The notes beneath the pieces were generated by a model. The model saw only the letters and a program-made list of their open reading frames with translations. It searched no databases and was not told where the DNA came from. From contig DASXES010000053.1 in the NCBI GenBank assembly GCA_036489975.1, forward strand, positions 41,951-105,950: a stretch of DNA of 64,000 bases, written 5' to 3'. This stretch comes from Roseiarcus sp036489975. Lineage in GTDB: Bacteria > Pseudomonadota > Alphaproteobacteria > Rhizobiales > Beijerinckiaceae. The position numbers were made by a program, and so were the translations under genes. Of the stretch, positions 43,584 through 52,355 are shown piece by piece. Every line of letters begins with the position of its first letter. Positions within the stretch are counted from its first letter, which is position 1.

Positions 43584-45063
43584 GCGCGCGCCGCTCGCGG
43601 CGATCGCGAAGATCGACAATGCGCAAAGGCTCGTCTCAATCGACGCTCAGGCCGCGCGGCTCGGCCTCAGCGTCGGCCTTTCGCTCCCTGACGCGCGGGC
43701 CCGCTTTCCGGCGCTCGTCGCGGTCGAGGCTGAGCCAGCGGAAGAGGCGCGGCTTCTCGAGCGCCTGTGCGACTGGTGCGCCCGCTATACGCCGCTCGCC
43801 GCGCTCGACGGACGCGACGGGCTGATGCTCGACATTTCCGGCATCCCCCATCTATTCGGCGGCGAAGCGGCGCTGATCGAGGATTGCCGCGCGCGGCTTG
43901 CCGCGCAAGGAATCACCGTCCTCATCGGCGCCGCCGGCAATCCGCGCGCCGCTTCGGCGCTGGCGCGGTTTTCGCGCGAGAAAATCGCGCCCGAGCCGAT
44001 GAGCGACAAGGCCTTCGCCAAGCTCTTTTTCGATCTGCCGCTCGCCGCGCTCGGCCTGGACGAGAAAACCACAGCCGACATGGCGCGGGCGGGGTTGAGG
44101 CGCATCGGCGATATTGCGCTGAGGCCCCGCGCCCCGATCACGGCGCGGTTTGGCGCTCTGCCCATGGCGCGGCTCGACGCGCTCAAGGGCCTCGAGCGCC
44201 CGTCGATTTCGCCGCGCTTCGCGCCGCCCGATTTCTGCGCCGAGCGGCGGTTCGCCTCGCCCATCCAGACGGCCCAGGCGATCCAGGCGAGCTTGCGCAA
44301 GCTCGCCGACGATCTCATCGTGCTGCTCGAGCGGCAGGCCAAGGGCGCGCGGCGGATCGAGCTTGCCCTCTATCGTGTCGACGGGCATGTGCGCCGGATC
44401 GTTATCGGCGCCTCCCGGCCGCTCAATGAAGCGCGCGCGATCGTGCGGCTCTTCGCCGAGCGGCTGGAGAGTCCGGACGAGGACGCCATCGACGCCGGCT
44501 ACGGCGTCGATCTCATGCGTCTCGCCTGCCTCAAGGCCGAGCCGCTCGCGCCCTCCGAAGCCGAACTCGAGCGCGCGCATGAGGCCGAGCGCGCCCATGC
44601 GCTCGCCGAGCTTCTCGACCGGCTCTCCGCGCGGCTCGGGGCCCGCGCGGTGACGCGGCGCGAGCTTGTCGAAGCGCACCTGCCCGAACAGGCGGAGGCG
44701 TCCGCGCCCGCGACGCTGGGGGAGGCGCGCACGCGCGGCGAGGAGTCAGGGGGGAAGGCTGAGGCGGGCGCGCCGGCGCGGCCGTTGCGCCTCTTTGCTC
44801 GCCCGGAGCCGATCGAGGCCCTGGCCGAAGTGCCCGACGGACCGCCTTTGCGCTTTCGCTGGCGCCGCGTCCTGCATAATGTCGCCGCCATGGAGGGGCC
44901 GGAGCGCATCGCCGCGCCCTGGTGGCGGCGCGAGGCCATGCCGACGCGCGACTATTTCCGCGCCGAGGATACGGAAGGACGCCGCTTCTGGCTCTATCGC
45001 GAGGGCCTGTGGGGTCGCGAGACGGCGCAGGCGAAATGGTTTGTGCATGGGCTATTCGGGTAA
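43495..45063 (+). CDS. imuB: Y-family polymerase-like mutasome protein ImuB
   Basis: The 522-residue protein starts inside imuA with FLSLWLPRLATDRARR, as in other ImuB proteins. It shows the Y-family palm/little-finger order with NAQRLVSIDAQAARLGLSVG and DGLMLDISGIPHLFGGEAAL. ImuB is expected to lack polymerase activity and to tether DnaE2 and the sliding clamp. The C-terminal half has family-typical RFRWRRVLHNVAAMEGPERI and WFVHGLFG at the very end. No dnaE2 follows; the next gene is unrelated. Confidence 0.92.
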   Translation: MRPLTTRRFLSLWLPRLATDRARRLGGVDERAPLAAIAKIDNAQRLVSIDAQAARLGLSVGLSLPDARARFPALVAVEAEPAEEARLLERLCDWCARYTPLAALDGRDGLMLDISGIPHLFGGEAALIEDCRARLAAQGITVLIGAAGNPRAASALARFSREKIAPEPMSDKAFAKLFFDLPLAALGLDEKTTADMARAGLRRIGDIALRPRAPITARFGALPMARLDALKGLERPSISPRFAPPDFCAERRFASPIQTAQAIQASLRKLADDLIVLLERQAKGARRIELALYRVDGHVRRIVIGASRPLNEARAIVRLFAERLESPDEDAIDAGYGVDLMRLACLKAEPLAPSEAELERAHEAERAHALAELLDRLSARLGARAVTRRELVEAHLPEQAEASAPATLGEARTRGEESGGKAEAGAPARPLRLFARPEPIEALAEVPDGPPLRFRWRRVLHNVAAMEGPERIAAPWWRREAMPTRDYFRAEDTEGRRFWLYREGLWGRETAQAKWFVHGLFG

Positions 45064-45176
45064 GAGACGGGTCCGGGCGGGCGCTCTTGACGCGCGAGCG
45101 CTCGCGAACAACATTCGCCCCGGCCCAGGAGCCCGGTTCACGAAAAACCGGAAGCGCGGCTCACGAAAAAGTTGAA

Positions 45177-45212
45177 ACCGGGTTTTTCGCGGATCAAGGC
45201 CGCGCGAAATCA
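45177..45212. repeat. Short intergenic repeat, copy B
   Basis: The stretch from ACCGGGTTTTTCGCGGATCA to GCGCGAAATCA is a near copy of 33552-33585. Just upstream at 45132-45151, CCCGGTTCACGAAAAACCGG is its partial inverted relative, so the region can fold. It lies in the gap before the transglutaminase-like gene. Confidence 0.6.
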
Positions 45213-45245
45213 AAACACATTGAGCGGCAGATCGAGAGCGTCGAA

Positions 45246-46166
45246 TTGCAGTCCGGCAGGGCCATTCTGAACGTCCGCCATCTGACGACCTACCGCTACA
45301 AGCGGCCGGTCGAGTTCGGCGACCACCGCATGATGATGCGCCCGCGCGACGGGCACGATCAGCGCCTCCTTCTGTCGGAGATCGACATCGACCCCGAGCC
45401 GCGGCGGCTGCGCTGGCTCTACGACACGTTCGACAATTGCGTCGCCGTCGCCTCGTTTTCCGGCGCCTGGACGTCGCTCAGAATCGAGAACCGGTTCACC
45501 GTCGAGCGGATCGTCGACGAGCAGCCGGGCGGCGAGATCGACCCGCGGGCGCAGTTCTATCCCTTTGCCTACCTCGCCGAGGAACTGCCCGATATCGCGC
45601 GGGCGATGGAGCGCCTGTACAGCGACCCGGCCGGGGATCTCGACCGCTGGGCGCGCCAGTTCGTGACGCCGGGGGCGACGACGCCCACAAGCCATCTTCT
45701 GATGACGATGACCTACGCGATCAAGGAAGGGTTCTCCTACGAGCGGCGCGAGGCGGCCGGGGTCCAGACGCCGGTCCAGACTCTCGACCGGCGCCGCGGC
45801 TCCTGTCGCGATTTCGCGGTTCTGATGATGGAGGCGGCCCGCGCTCTTGGCGTCGCCGCGCGCTTCGTCTCCGGCTATGTCTATGTTCCGCGCGGCGAGG
45901 ACGAGCCGGTCCGTCTGGGTGGCGGGGCCACCCACGCCTGGTGCCAGATTTACCTGCCCGGCGCGGGGTGGATCGAATTCGACCCGACCAACGGCCTGGT
46001 CGGCGGCAAGGATCTGATCCGCGTCGCGGTGGCACGCGATCCCGCCCAGGCGGCGCCGCTGACCGGCGCCTATTTCGGCGATCGCCGCGACGAATTGGGT
46101 ATGGAGGTGACCGTCGAGGTCACCCAACCGAAGCAACCCGAGCCCGTCACGCTCGCCGGCGCCTAA
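45246..46166 (+). CDS. Transglutaminase-like protein
   Basis: About 306 residues from a TTG at 45246; there is no good ATG, and the open frame runs back into imuB. The N-terminal domain reads NVRHLTTYRYKRPVEFGDHR, the bacterial transglutaminase-like N-terminal fold. The catalytic Cys is in RRGSCRDFAVLMMEAARALG, His in GGGATHAWCQIYLPG and Asp in WIEFDPTNGLV, a complete Cys-His-Asp triad. These enzymes are probably cytoplasmic proteases or transamidases of unknown substrate, common with DUF403/DUF404-type genes in other genomes but not here. Confidence 0.88.
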   Translation: MQSGRAILNVRHLTTYRYKRPVEFGDHRMMMRPRDGHDQRLLLSEIDIDPEPRRLRWLYDTFDNCVAVASFSGAWTSLRIENRFTVERIVDEQPGGEIDPRAQFYPFAYLAEELPDIARAMERLYSDPAGDLDRWARQFVTPGATTPTSHLLMTMTYAIKEGFSYERREAAGVQTPVQTLDRRRGSCRDFAVLMMEAARALGVAARFVSGYVYVPRGEDEPVRLGGGATHAWCQIYLPGAGWIEFDPTNGLVGGKDLIRVAVARDPAQAAPLTGAYFGDRRDELGMEVTVEVTQPKQPEPVTLAGA

Positions 46167-47773
46167 ACGTCGCGCCCCTCGTAGTCGAAATGCCGGAAAT
46201 CGGCCGATATGTCGCCGCCCGCGGCGCCGAAGGCAACCATGCCGACGAACGCTCCGGTGAACGAGCGGTGCTCGCCGCCGCCCGCTTCGTCCGACAGGAT
46301 CGACGCGTCGAGGACCGGGCCGACGCGACGCCACTCGCCGTCCACGGCATAGGCGAATTCGAGGCTCGCATAGTCGATCGCGACCGCGAGGCGGACCGGC
46401 CCCTCGGGCGGAAGCGGAACGGGCGCTTCGAGCGGGAAGGTGAGGCGCCCCTCAGGATCGCCTTCCGAGCTCAGGATGGTGAGTGACCGGCCGACGGCTT
46501 CGTCCCAGCCGACCGCGAGGCAATGGAGCTTGGTGCGGTTGTAATAGGCGGTAAGGCCTGCGGCCTGCTGGAAGGCATGAGGATGGAAGTCGAGCTCGGT
46601 CTCCGCCCGGTAGACGAAATGCTCCTGCCGGCGCGCGACCAGCGCCTGCTCGAACCACGAGCCCAGCGACTCGCGCGCGTGGAGACGCAGCCAGCCGGGC
46701 CGATCGGAGAGGGAAAAGATGCGCTCAGGATGCGGCGTTCTCAGCCACTGGAAATCGAGCGGCAGGCCGGCGTCCGGCGAAAACGAATAAGTCTGGCGGG
46801 CCAGTCCTGGCTTGCTTGGGGCGTCGAACGGGGCCGGGACATCGAGGGCCGGGACCTGGCCGCCCTGGGCGAGATAGAGCCAGCCGTCCTCGCCCCACAC
46901 GGCCTTCTGGATTGCCGTCTCGCGCCCGAGCGGCGAGCGCCTCAGGCCTTTGAGCGGCCTTGAGCAAAGGTGCGTGTGATAGACCTGTCCGTCCGGCGTC
47001 TCGACGATCTGTCCGTGTCCGGCGCGCTGAAGCGGAGCGTCGGGCGCGTCCTTCGAGGTCAGGAGATGGACGCCTGGATGAAGCTCATAGGGGCCCTCGA
47101 TAGAGCGGGAGCGCGCCATGGTGACGGCGTGATCGTAGCCGGTGCCGCCCTCGGCCGTGGTCAGATAGTACCAGCCGCCGCGCTTGAAGAGATGCGGGCC
47201 TTCGACGAGGCCGAGCGAGCTCCCGGTGAAGATGTTTTTCGCCGGGCCGGTGAGCCGGCCCGAAGCCGGGTCCCATTCCTGGAGGAGGATGCCGAAAAAC
47301 GCCGGGTGCTTCAGATGCGCGCCCGCTGGGCTGCGATGGTTCCAGATCATATTGACGAACCACTTGCGTCCGTCGTCATCGTGAAACAGCGACGGATCGA
47401 AGCCGCTCGAGTTGACGTAGATCGGATCCGACCACGGCCCCTCGATCGAAGGCGCCGTGACGATGTAGTTGTGCGCGTCCTTGAAGTCGCCGTCGAAGCG
47501 CTTGACGTCGGTATAGACGAGCCAGAACTTGCCGTCGGCGTAGGAGAGGCACGGCGCCCAGACGCCGCAGGAATCCGGCTCGCCGCGCATGTCTAGCTGC
47601 GAGGCGCGCTCGAGCGGGCGCCGCACGAGCCGCCAATTGACGAGATCGCGCGAGTGGTGGATCTGCACGCCCGGAAACCATTCGAAGGTTGACGTGGCGA
47701 TGTAATAGTCCTCGCCGACGCGGCAGATCGAGGGGTCCGGATTGAAGCCCGGCAGGATCGGGTTGCGAATCAT
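46163..47773 (-). CDS. Glycoside hydrolase family 43, beta-xylosidase-like
   Basis: 536 residues from the ATG at 47773. NPILPGFNPDPSICRVGEDY and FEWFPGVQIHHSRDLVNW give the GH43 N-terminal blade with the catalytic Asp, WAPCLSYADGKFWLVYTDVK the middle, and LVEGPHLFKRGGWYYLTTAE the catalytic Glu. The C-terminal half (about 330-536) is a beta-sandwich domain of the XynB type. No signal peptide, so it acts on imported oligosaccharides. It is last in the minus-strand group ROK - Gfo/Idh - ThuA - GH43, and its 3' end overlaps the transglutaminase gene by 4 bases. Confidence 0.92.
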   Translation of the reverse strand: MIRNPILPGFNPDPSICRVGEDYYIATSTFEWFPGVQIHHSRDLVNWRLVRRPLERASQLDMRGEPDSCGVWAPCLSYADGKFWLVYTDVKRFDGDFKDAHNYIVTAPSIEGPWSDPIYVNSSGFDPSLFHDDDGRKWFVNMIWNHRSPAGAHLKHPAFFGILLQEWDPASGRLTGPAKNIFTGSSLGLVEGPHLFKRGGWYYLTTAEGGTGYDHAVTMARSRSIEGPYELHPGVHLLTSKDAPDAPLQRAGHGQIVETPDGQVYHTHLCSRPLKGLRRSPLGRETAIQKAVWGEDGWLYLAQGGQVPALDVPAPFDAPSKPGLARQTYSFSPDAGLPLDFQWLRTPHPERIFSLSDRPGWLRLHARESLGSWFEQALVARRQEHFVYRAETELDFHPHAFQQAAGLTAYYNRTKLHCLAVGWDEAVGRSLTILSSEGDPEGRLTFPLEAPVPLPPEGPVRLAVAIDYASLEFAYAVDGEWRRVGPVLDASILSDEAGGGEHRSFTGAFVGMVAFGAAGGDISADFRHFDYEGRDV

Positions 47774-47790
47774 GGTCACGGGCGCCTGTT

Positions 47791-48432
47791 TCAGCGCGCC
47801 GCCCAGAGCATGCCGCGTTCGAGAATCGTCTTCATCTCGGGCACCGCGAACTCGGCCGTGACATGGCCGAGCGAGGAATAGAACACGCGTCCCTCGCCAT
47901 GCTTGCGCTTCCACACGACCGGCATCACGACGCCCTTCGTCCAGGGCGCGTGCTCGCCGGAGAACGTGGTGGTCGCCAGCACTTCGTTCGAGGGATCGAC
48001 GTGCATGTAATATTGCTCGGAATGATAGGGGAAGCTGGAGATTCCCTGCATGATCGGGTCGCCAGGCTTCACGACGTCGACCTGATAATCGATGACGTTG
48101 CCGGGATGGGCGACCCACTGGCCCCCGCACATGAACTGATAATCGACGCTGTCGCGAAACGCGTCGCCCATGCAGCCGTGATAGCCGGCGAGGCCGACGC
48201 CGCCCCTGACCGCTGCGGTCAGGTTTTCGACCTCCTCCTTTTCGATCTTCGACATGGTCACGATCGGCACGATGAGACTCATGTCCGCGATCGCCGGATC
48301 GGCGAAGGCCTCGGTGGTGTTTTCGACATAGACCTTGAAGTCGTGCCCTTCGAGCATCTTGGCGACGATCTGGGCGCCGATCTCCGGCTCATGGCCGCTC
48401 CAGCCGCCCCAGACAATAAGCGCTTCCCTCAT
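47791..48432 (-). CDS. ThuA-like protein
   Basis: A 213-residue ThuA-domain protein (class I glutamine-amidotransferase-like fold). REALIVWGGWSGHEPEIGAQ at the start, VGLAGYHGCMGDAFRDSVDY and GEGRVFYSSLGHVTAEF match the family. In Sinorhizobium ThuA works with ThuB, a Gfo/Idh-type dehydrogenase, on trehalose and related disaccharides through 3-keto sugars; here the same pairing occurs next to GH43, so a ketosugar step in disaccharide breakdown is plausible. Confidence 0.85.
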   Translation of the reverse strand: MREALIVWGGWSGHEPEIGAQIVAKMLEGHDFKVYVENTTEAFADPAIADMSLIVPIVTMSKIEKEEVENLTAAVRGGVGLAGYHGCMGDAFRDSVDYQFMCGGQWVAHPGNVIDYQVDVVKPGDPIMQGISSFPYHSEQYYMHVDPSNEVLATTTFSGEHAPWTKGVVMPVVWKRKHGEGRVFYSSLGHVTAEFAVPEMKTILERGMLWAAR

Positions 48433-48453
48433 GCGTTCCTCCGTTCGAATGTC

Positions 48454-49551
48454 TTAGTCGAGTTCGCCGACGCTGAGCGTGGCCGGCAAAGGCGCGGGGC
48501 GCTCGGGCCGGGTCGATATCTGGACGGCTTCGCCGGCGTCCGACGAGGTCTGGAACGCCTCCATCACCTCGAGCACATGGAACGCGAGTTCTCCACTCGC
48601 GCGATGCGGCCGGCCGGTCCGGATCGCCTGCGCCATGTCGGCAAGGCCGAGGATGCGATAATTGCCGTCGGCGTAGGGGCCGAGGGTGGGGATCTCGCGC
48701 CAGTCGTCGGCCGCCGTGGCGAATTCGACCTTGCCGTCGAAGCGGTTGGGATCGGGAACGATGAGCGAGCCCGCCTCGCCGTAAAGCTCGATCGGCCCAT
48801 GCCTGTGGCGCGCGACGTCGAAGCTCATCGTCATGGTGACGGCGGCGCCGCTGACGAAGGTCAGGATCCCCGCGACATGCGTGGCGACCTCGACGGGAAT
48901 GCGCGCGCCGGCAAGCGGCTGGCTGGTCACGATGCGCTCCGATCTCGTCCGGGTGGCGACGCTGCTGACGCTCGCCACCGGCCCCAGAAGATTGATCAGG
49001 TCGGTGACATAGTAAGGCCCCATGTCGAGCATGGGGCCGCCGCCCTTGAGGTAGTAGAATCCCGGATTGGGATGCCAGCGCTCGTGGCCCGGGCACATGA
49101 AGAACGCGGAGCCGCCGATCGGTCGGCCGATCAGCCCCTCATCGATTGCGCGGCGCGCGGTCTGGTGTGAACCGCCGAGAAACGTATCGGGCGCCGAGCC
49201 GAGCCGCAAGCCTCTCGCGGCCGCAGCCTCGACCAACCGGCGCGCCTCGGCGACCGTGACGCCGAGCGGCTTTTCCGAATGGACGTGCTTGCCGGCAGCG
49301 AGGGCCTTGAGGCCGACCTCGACATGCGCGTTCGGCACCGTGAGGTTCAGGATGATCTCGATGGCCGGATCGGCGAGCAGCGCGTCGACCGAACGCGCTG
49401 GAACGTCGAATTCCGCTGATCTCGCCTCGGCTGCCGCTAAATTGGCGTCCGAGAGCGCGATCAGGTTGAGGATCGGGAACTTCTTCGCCGCGGTCAGATA
49501 GGCGGAGCTGATGTTTCCGCAACCGATGACGCCCACTCCGACCGGTCGCAT
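48454..49551 (-). CDS. Gfo/Idh/MocA-family dehydrogenase, ThuB-like
   Basis: About 365 residues. GVIGCGNISSAYLTAAKKFP is the NAD(P)-binding site, EKPLGVTVAEARRLVEAA the conserved EKP motif, and GGPMLDMGPYYVTDLINLLG the catalytic D-x-G-x-x-x-x-D region. The start is an ATG ATG pair (49554 or 49551); the second has GGAGAG at 5 bases. It overlaps or abuts the ROK gene stop. Together with the ThuA-like gene it resembles thuAB. Confidence 0.88.
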   Translation of the reverse strand: MRPVGVGVIGCGNISSAYLTAAKKFPILNLIALSDANLAAAEARSAEFDVPARSVDALLADPAIEIILNLTVPNAHVEVGLKALAAGKHVHSEKPLGVTVAEARRLVEAAAARGLRLGSAPDTFLGGSHQTARRAIDEGLIGRPIGGSAFFMCPGHERWHPNPGFYYLKGGGPMLDMGPYYVTDLINLLGPVASVSSVATRTRSERIVTSQPLAGARIPVEVATHVAGILTFVSGAAVTMTMSFDVARHRHGPIELYGEAGSLIVPDPNRFDGKVEFATAADDWREIPTLGPYADGNYRILGLADMAQAIRTGRPHRASGELAFHVLEVMEAFQTSSDAGEAVQISTRPERPAPLPATLSVGELD

Positions 49552-50765
49552 CATAGCTCTCCGAATTGTGGGGCGGGCGCCTCGCGGATCGGCGCTGGCC
49601 CAGTCGTTCCCCAGGGCGCGCCATAGAGATCGCGCAGCGTCATCGCCGCTGCGCCGCGCGCCCAGATGCTGTCGTCCCACTCACGCACGACAAGGTCCGA
49701 GACGTCGGCCAGGCTCGGTGGCAGGAGGGTCGCGACCGTCTCACGCAAAGGCCGGATGAAATGCTCGCTGCTCGCCATCGCCCGGCCCGTTATGATGACT
49801 TTGGGCGGGGCGAAGAGGGTAATGAGATTGGCCACGGCGCAGCCAAGCGCCTCGCCCGCGGCGGCAAGCGTCGCGAGAGACGCCTTGTCGCCATCGTCCG
49901 CTCGCCGCAGCAGAAGGGCCATGCCGCGCCCCGAAGGAAGCGCGGCGTCGCTCTCGCCAAGCACTGAGATTTCAGAAGCCATGTCGCCAAGTCGGCCGCC
50001 GCCGTTCCCCGGCGCTCGAACCATCAAGTCGCCGAGGTCGGGAGAGAGGCCATTCGCTCCGCGAAAGAGTTCGCCATTGTGCAGGATAGCGAGCCCCAAA
50101 CTGCGCTCGACGCTGACAACCAGAAAATCGTTGAGGTCACGCGCCTGACCGAACCAATGCTCAGCAAGCGCCACAAGGTTGGCGTCGCTGTCGATCGACA
50201 CCGGGACACCGAGCCGCCGCGTCAATTCCGCGCCCAAGGGCACGTCGTGATCGCCGAAGATCGGGCTTTGTCGGCATACCCCCGCCGATCGTTCGACGAC
50301 GCCTGGCAGCCCGACGCAGACGCCGAGAACGTCCGACATTTCAAGGTCGGCGTCCTCAATGCAACGCCGCACACCGTCCTCGACGAGGTCGGTTATGACG
50401 GCGGCCGTCTGCCGGTCGATGCGGATCGGCAACGACAGAGAGTGAAGGATATCAGCGCAGAAATTGGTGACAGCAACCGTGATCTGGTCAGGCGCCAGGC
50501 GCACGCCGACCACGTAAGCCGCGTCCGGATTGAGCTGCAGCATGACGCGCGGGCGTCCGCGGCCGGCGTCGCGCAAGGCCCCCACCTGCAGCGAACTGAT
50601 GAGCCGGTCGTCCAAGAGGGCGGCGGTGATCGCGGAAACCGTGGTCGCGCTGAGCTCCGTGAGCTGGCAGATCTGGACGCGAGATACCGGCCCGTGGCGA
50701 CGGATCGCGTCCATCACGTGGAAACGGTTGATCGCGCGCATGAGTTCTGGGTCGGCGGTCTTCAT
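49551..50765 (-). CDS. ROK-family transcriptional regulator
   Basis: A 404-residue XylR/NagC-type repressor. The N-terminal winged helix (about 10-75) contains HGPVSRVQICQLTELSATTV. The ROK sugar-binding domain follows with GVCVGLPGVVE, IDSDANLVALAEHWFG and the phosphate-binding-like SIGLAI-type segment (SLGLAILHNGELFRG). The cysteine cluster that binds zinc in most ROK proteins is missing: after GLSPDLGDLM the sequence reads VRAPGNGGGRLGDMASE with no Cys. It is first of four genes on this strand and divergent from the sugar ABC genes, so it likely controls both. Confidence 0.9.
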   Translation of the reverse strand: MKTADPELMRAINRFHVMDAIRRHGPVSRVQICQLTELSATTVSAITAALLDDRLISSLQVGALRDAGRGRPRVMLQLNPDAAYVVGVRLAPDQITVAVTNFCADILHSLSLPIRIDRQTAAVITDLVEDGVRRCIEDADLEMSDVLGVCVGLPGVVERSAGVCRQSPIFGDHDVPLGAELTRRLGVPVSIDSDANLVALAEHWFGQARDLNDFLVVSVERSLGLAILHNGELFRGANGLSPDLGDLMVRAPGNGGGRLGDMASEISVLGESDAALPSGRGMALLLRRADDGDKASLATLAAAGEALGCAVANLITLFAPPKVIITGRAMASSEHFIRPLRETVATLLPPSLADVSDLVVREWDDSIWARGAAAMTLRDLYGAPWGTTGPAPIREAPAPQFGEL

Positions 50766-50834
50766 CGGGACGCGGTTTCGCTCGCCACTACAGTTCGCGC
50801 GGAGAATTACCCGGTCGCCACCGCCGAGCCAAAC

Positions 50835-50858
50835 GAGTGGTCGTCCGAATGACCACTC
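50835..50858. promoter_or_regulatory. Inverted repeat near the ROK gene start
   Basis: GAGTGGTC at 50835-50842 and GACCACTC at 50851-50858 form a perfect 8-base inverted repeat with an 8-base centre. It lies 70 bases upstream of the ROK start and just before the TTGACA of the sugar-binding gene. It could be a regulator site for the minus-strand genes. Confidence 0.5.
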
Positions 50859-50865
50859 ACCTCGC

Positions 50866-50896
50866 TTGACAGCGACGCGCCTCGGGATCAGAATTA
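50866..50896 (+). promoter_or_regulatory. Probable promoter of the sugar ABC operon
   Basis: TTGACA at 50866-50871 is a perfect -35 box, and AT-rich GAATTAAT follows after about 18-19 bases. The -10 is imperfect. A palindrome overlaps this -10 region, as expected for repression. Confidence 0.5.
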
Positions 50897-50917
50897 ATCC
50901 GCGACACGGATAAATTC
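50891..50917. promoter_or_regulatory. Candidate ROK operator
   Basis: GAATTAATCCG at 50891-50901 and CGGATAAATTC at 50907-50917 form an 11-base inverted repeat with one mismatch and a 5-base spacer. It overlaps the -10 of the ABC promoter. The half-site ending TAATCCG / CGGATAA fits the AT-rich palindromes used by ROK/XylR-type repressors. Confidence 0.65.
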
Positions 50918-50948
50918 AATTTCCGGCAAAGGCAATAGGGAGAAAACC

Positions 50949-52202
50949 ATGCGCGCGGCTTCGTTCGCTTTAACTGCGCTGTTGATCGCAGGCTTAAGCC
51001 CTCCAGCCTTCGCCGATACGACCGTTTCGATCGTGCATGTTCAGGAAAGCGCGTCCGCTCGTGCGCTTTGGGATCGTATCGCGAAAGACTACGAGGCCGA
51101 GCACAAAGGCGTAACCGTCAATTTCAAGTACACCCCAGGGGAAGCCTACAAGGAAAAACTGACGACACAGCTGCAATCCGACTCGCGGCCGGACATTGTG
51201 TACAGCTGGGGCGGTGGGGTGATGGACGCTCAATACCAGGCAGGATTTCTGAAAGACATCACGGCGGAAGCCGCGTCCTTCGAGGGAAATCTCGCCCAAC
51301 CGGCCGTGAACGCGTTCAAGATCGACGGCAAGACGGTCGGCGTCCCCTTCGACACGGGGCTCGTCGGTTTCTATTACAACAAGGACCTATTCAAAAAGGC
51401 TGGCGTCAACGCCGAGGCGATCAAGACCTGGGACGATTTTCTCGGCGCGATCAAAACGCTCAAAGCCGCCGGCATCACGCCGCTTATCAACGGCGGCGGC
51501 GATAAGTGGCCAATGCACTTCTATTATTCGTATCTCATCATGAGGATTGGCGGCGAGAACGCGCTCTCCGACGCCAAAGCCGGAAAGAATGGCGGCTTCA
51601 AGAACGCGACCTTTGTCGAGGCGGGCAAGCGTCTCAGAGAGCTCGCCGAGCTCGAGCCGTTCCAGCCTGGCTATCTCTCAACGAAATATGAGCAGGCCGC
51701 CGGAATGTTTGGCGATGGCAAGGGGGCGATGGAACTCATGTTCGAGTTGCTCCCAGCCCTGCAAGGCCCAAATTCAGCCAACGGCAAAGGGCAGCCGGAG
51801 GACAACATCGGCATCTTCCCCTTCCCCACTCTATCGGGCGGGAAAGGAAAGGCGACGGACACGCTCGGGGGCATCCACGGATTCCTCGTGACCAAGAGCG
51901 CGCCTCCGGAGGCCGTCGACTTTCTCAAGTTCTTCAGCCAGGAAAAATACGCCAAAGAGGCTGCGGCGGGCGGCGGCTACATCCCCATCTACAAGGGCAC
52001 GGCGACGGCGATCACGGATCCGCTCTTCCGGCAGATCGCCGACATCCTGTCCCAGAGCACTTATCATCAAAACTTTCTCGACCAGGACCTCGGTCCATCC
52101 GTCGGCCGGGTCATCAATGATGTCTCGGTATCGGTCGCGGAGGGCAAAATCACGCCGGAAGCCGCAGCGGCGGCGATCCAGGAGGCTGCCGACCAGCAAT
52201 AG
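50949..52202 (+). CDS. Sugar ABC transporter substrate-binding protein 1
   Basis: A 417-residue extracellular solute-binding protein of family 1 (MalE type). The signal peptide (about 1-22, ending AFA) is followed by TVSIVHVQESASARALWDRI, the segment DIVYSWGGGVMDAQYQAGFL, and ELEPFQPGYLS. It is about 65% similar by eye to the next gene. It starts the operon with two binding proteins and two permeases, and is preceded by an operator candidate. Xylo- or arabino-oligosaccharides are plausible ligands because GH43 is encoded divergently. Confidence 0.92.
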   Translation: MRAASFALTALLIAGLSPPAFADTTVSIVHVQESASARALWDRIAKDYEAEHKGVTVNFKYTPGEAYKEKLTTQLQSDSRPDIVYSWGGGVMDAQYQAGFLKDITAEAASFEGNLAQPAVNAFKIDGKTVGVPFDTGLVGFYYNKDLFKKAGVNAEAIKTWDDFLGAIKTLKAAGITPLINGGGDKWPMHFYYSYLIMRIGGENALSDAKAGKNGGFKNATFVEAGKRLRELAELEPFQPGYLSTKYEQAAGMFGDGKGAMELMFELLPALQGPNSANGKGQPEDNIGIFPFPTLSGGKGKATDTLGGIHGFLVTKSAPPEAVDFLKFFSQEKYAKEAAAGGGYIPIYKGTATAITDPLFRQIADILSQSTYHQNFLDQDLGPSVGRVINDVSVSVAEGKITPEAAAAAIQEAADQQ

Positions 52203-52258
52203 CTGTGGCTTGAAATTATAGCGACGCCGGTGCTGGAGGCTCTCGACGTGGGCAGGTC

Positions 52259-52324
52259 TTGACAGGCGCTCGAAAGAGATGAAACATTAAATCCGCATCC
52301 CGCACAAAAGCAAACAATTGCTTT
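52259..52324 (+). promoter_or_regulatory. Possible internal promoter and inverted repeat before binding protein 2
   Basis: A TTGACA at 52259-52264 is followed after about 17 bases by AAACATTAAAT. Further on, AAAGCAA at 52307-52313 and TTGCTTT at 52318-52324 form a 7-base inverted repeat. The second binding-protein gene may therefore have its own promoter. Confidence 0.4.
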
Positions 52325-52355
52325 GATCGTGGGCTTCTCTAGGGAGGAGATCTCG

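Noticed and set aside
45210..46334. 374-residue frame antisense to the transglutaminase-like gene
   Set aside because: No domain, while the plus strand has a complete Cys-His-Asp triad.
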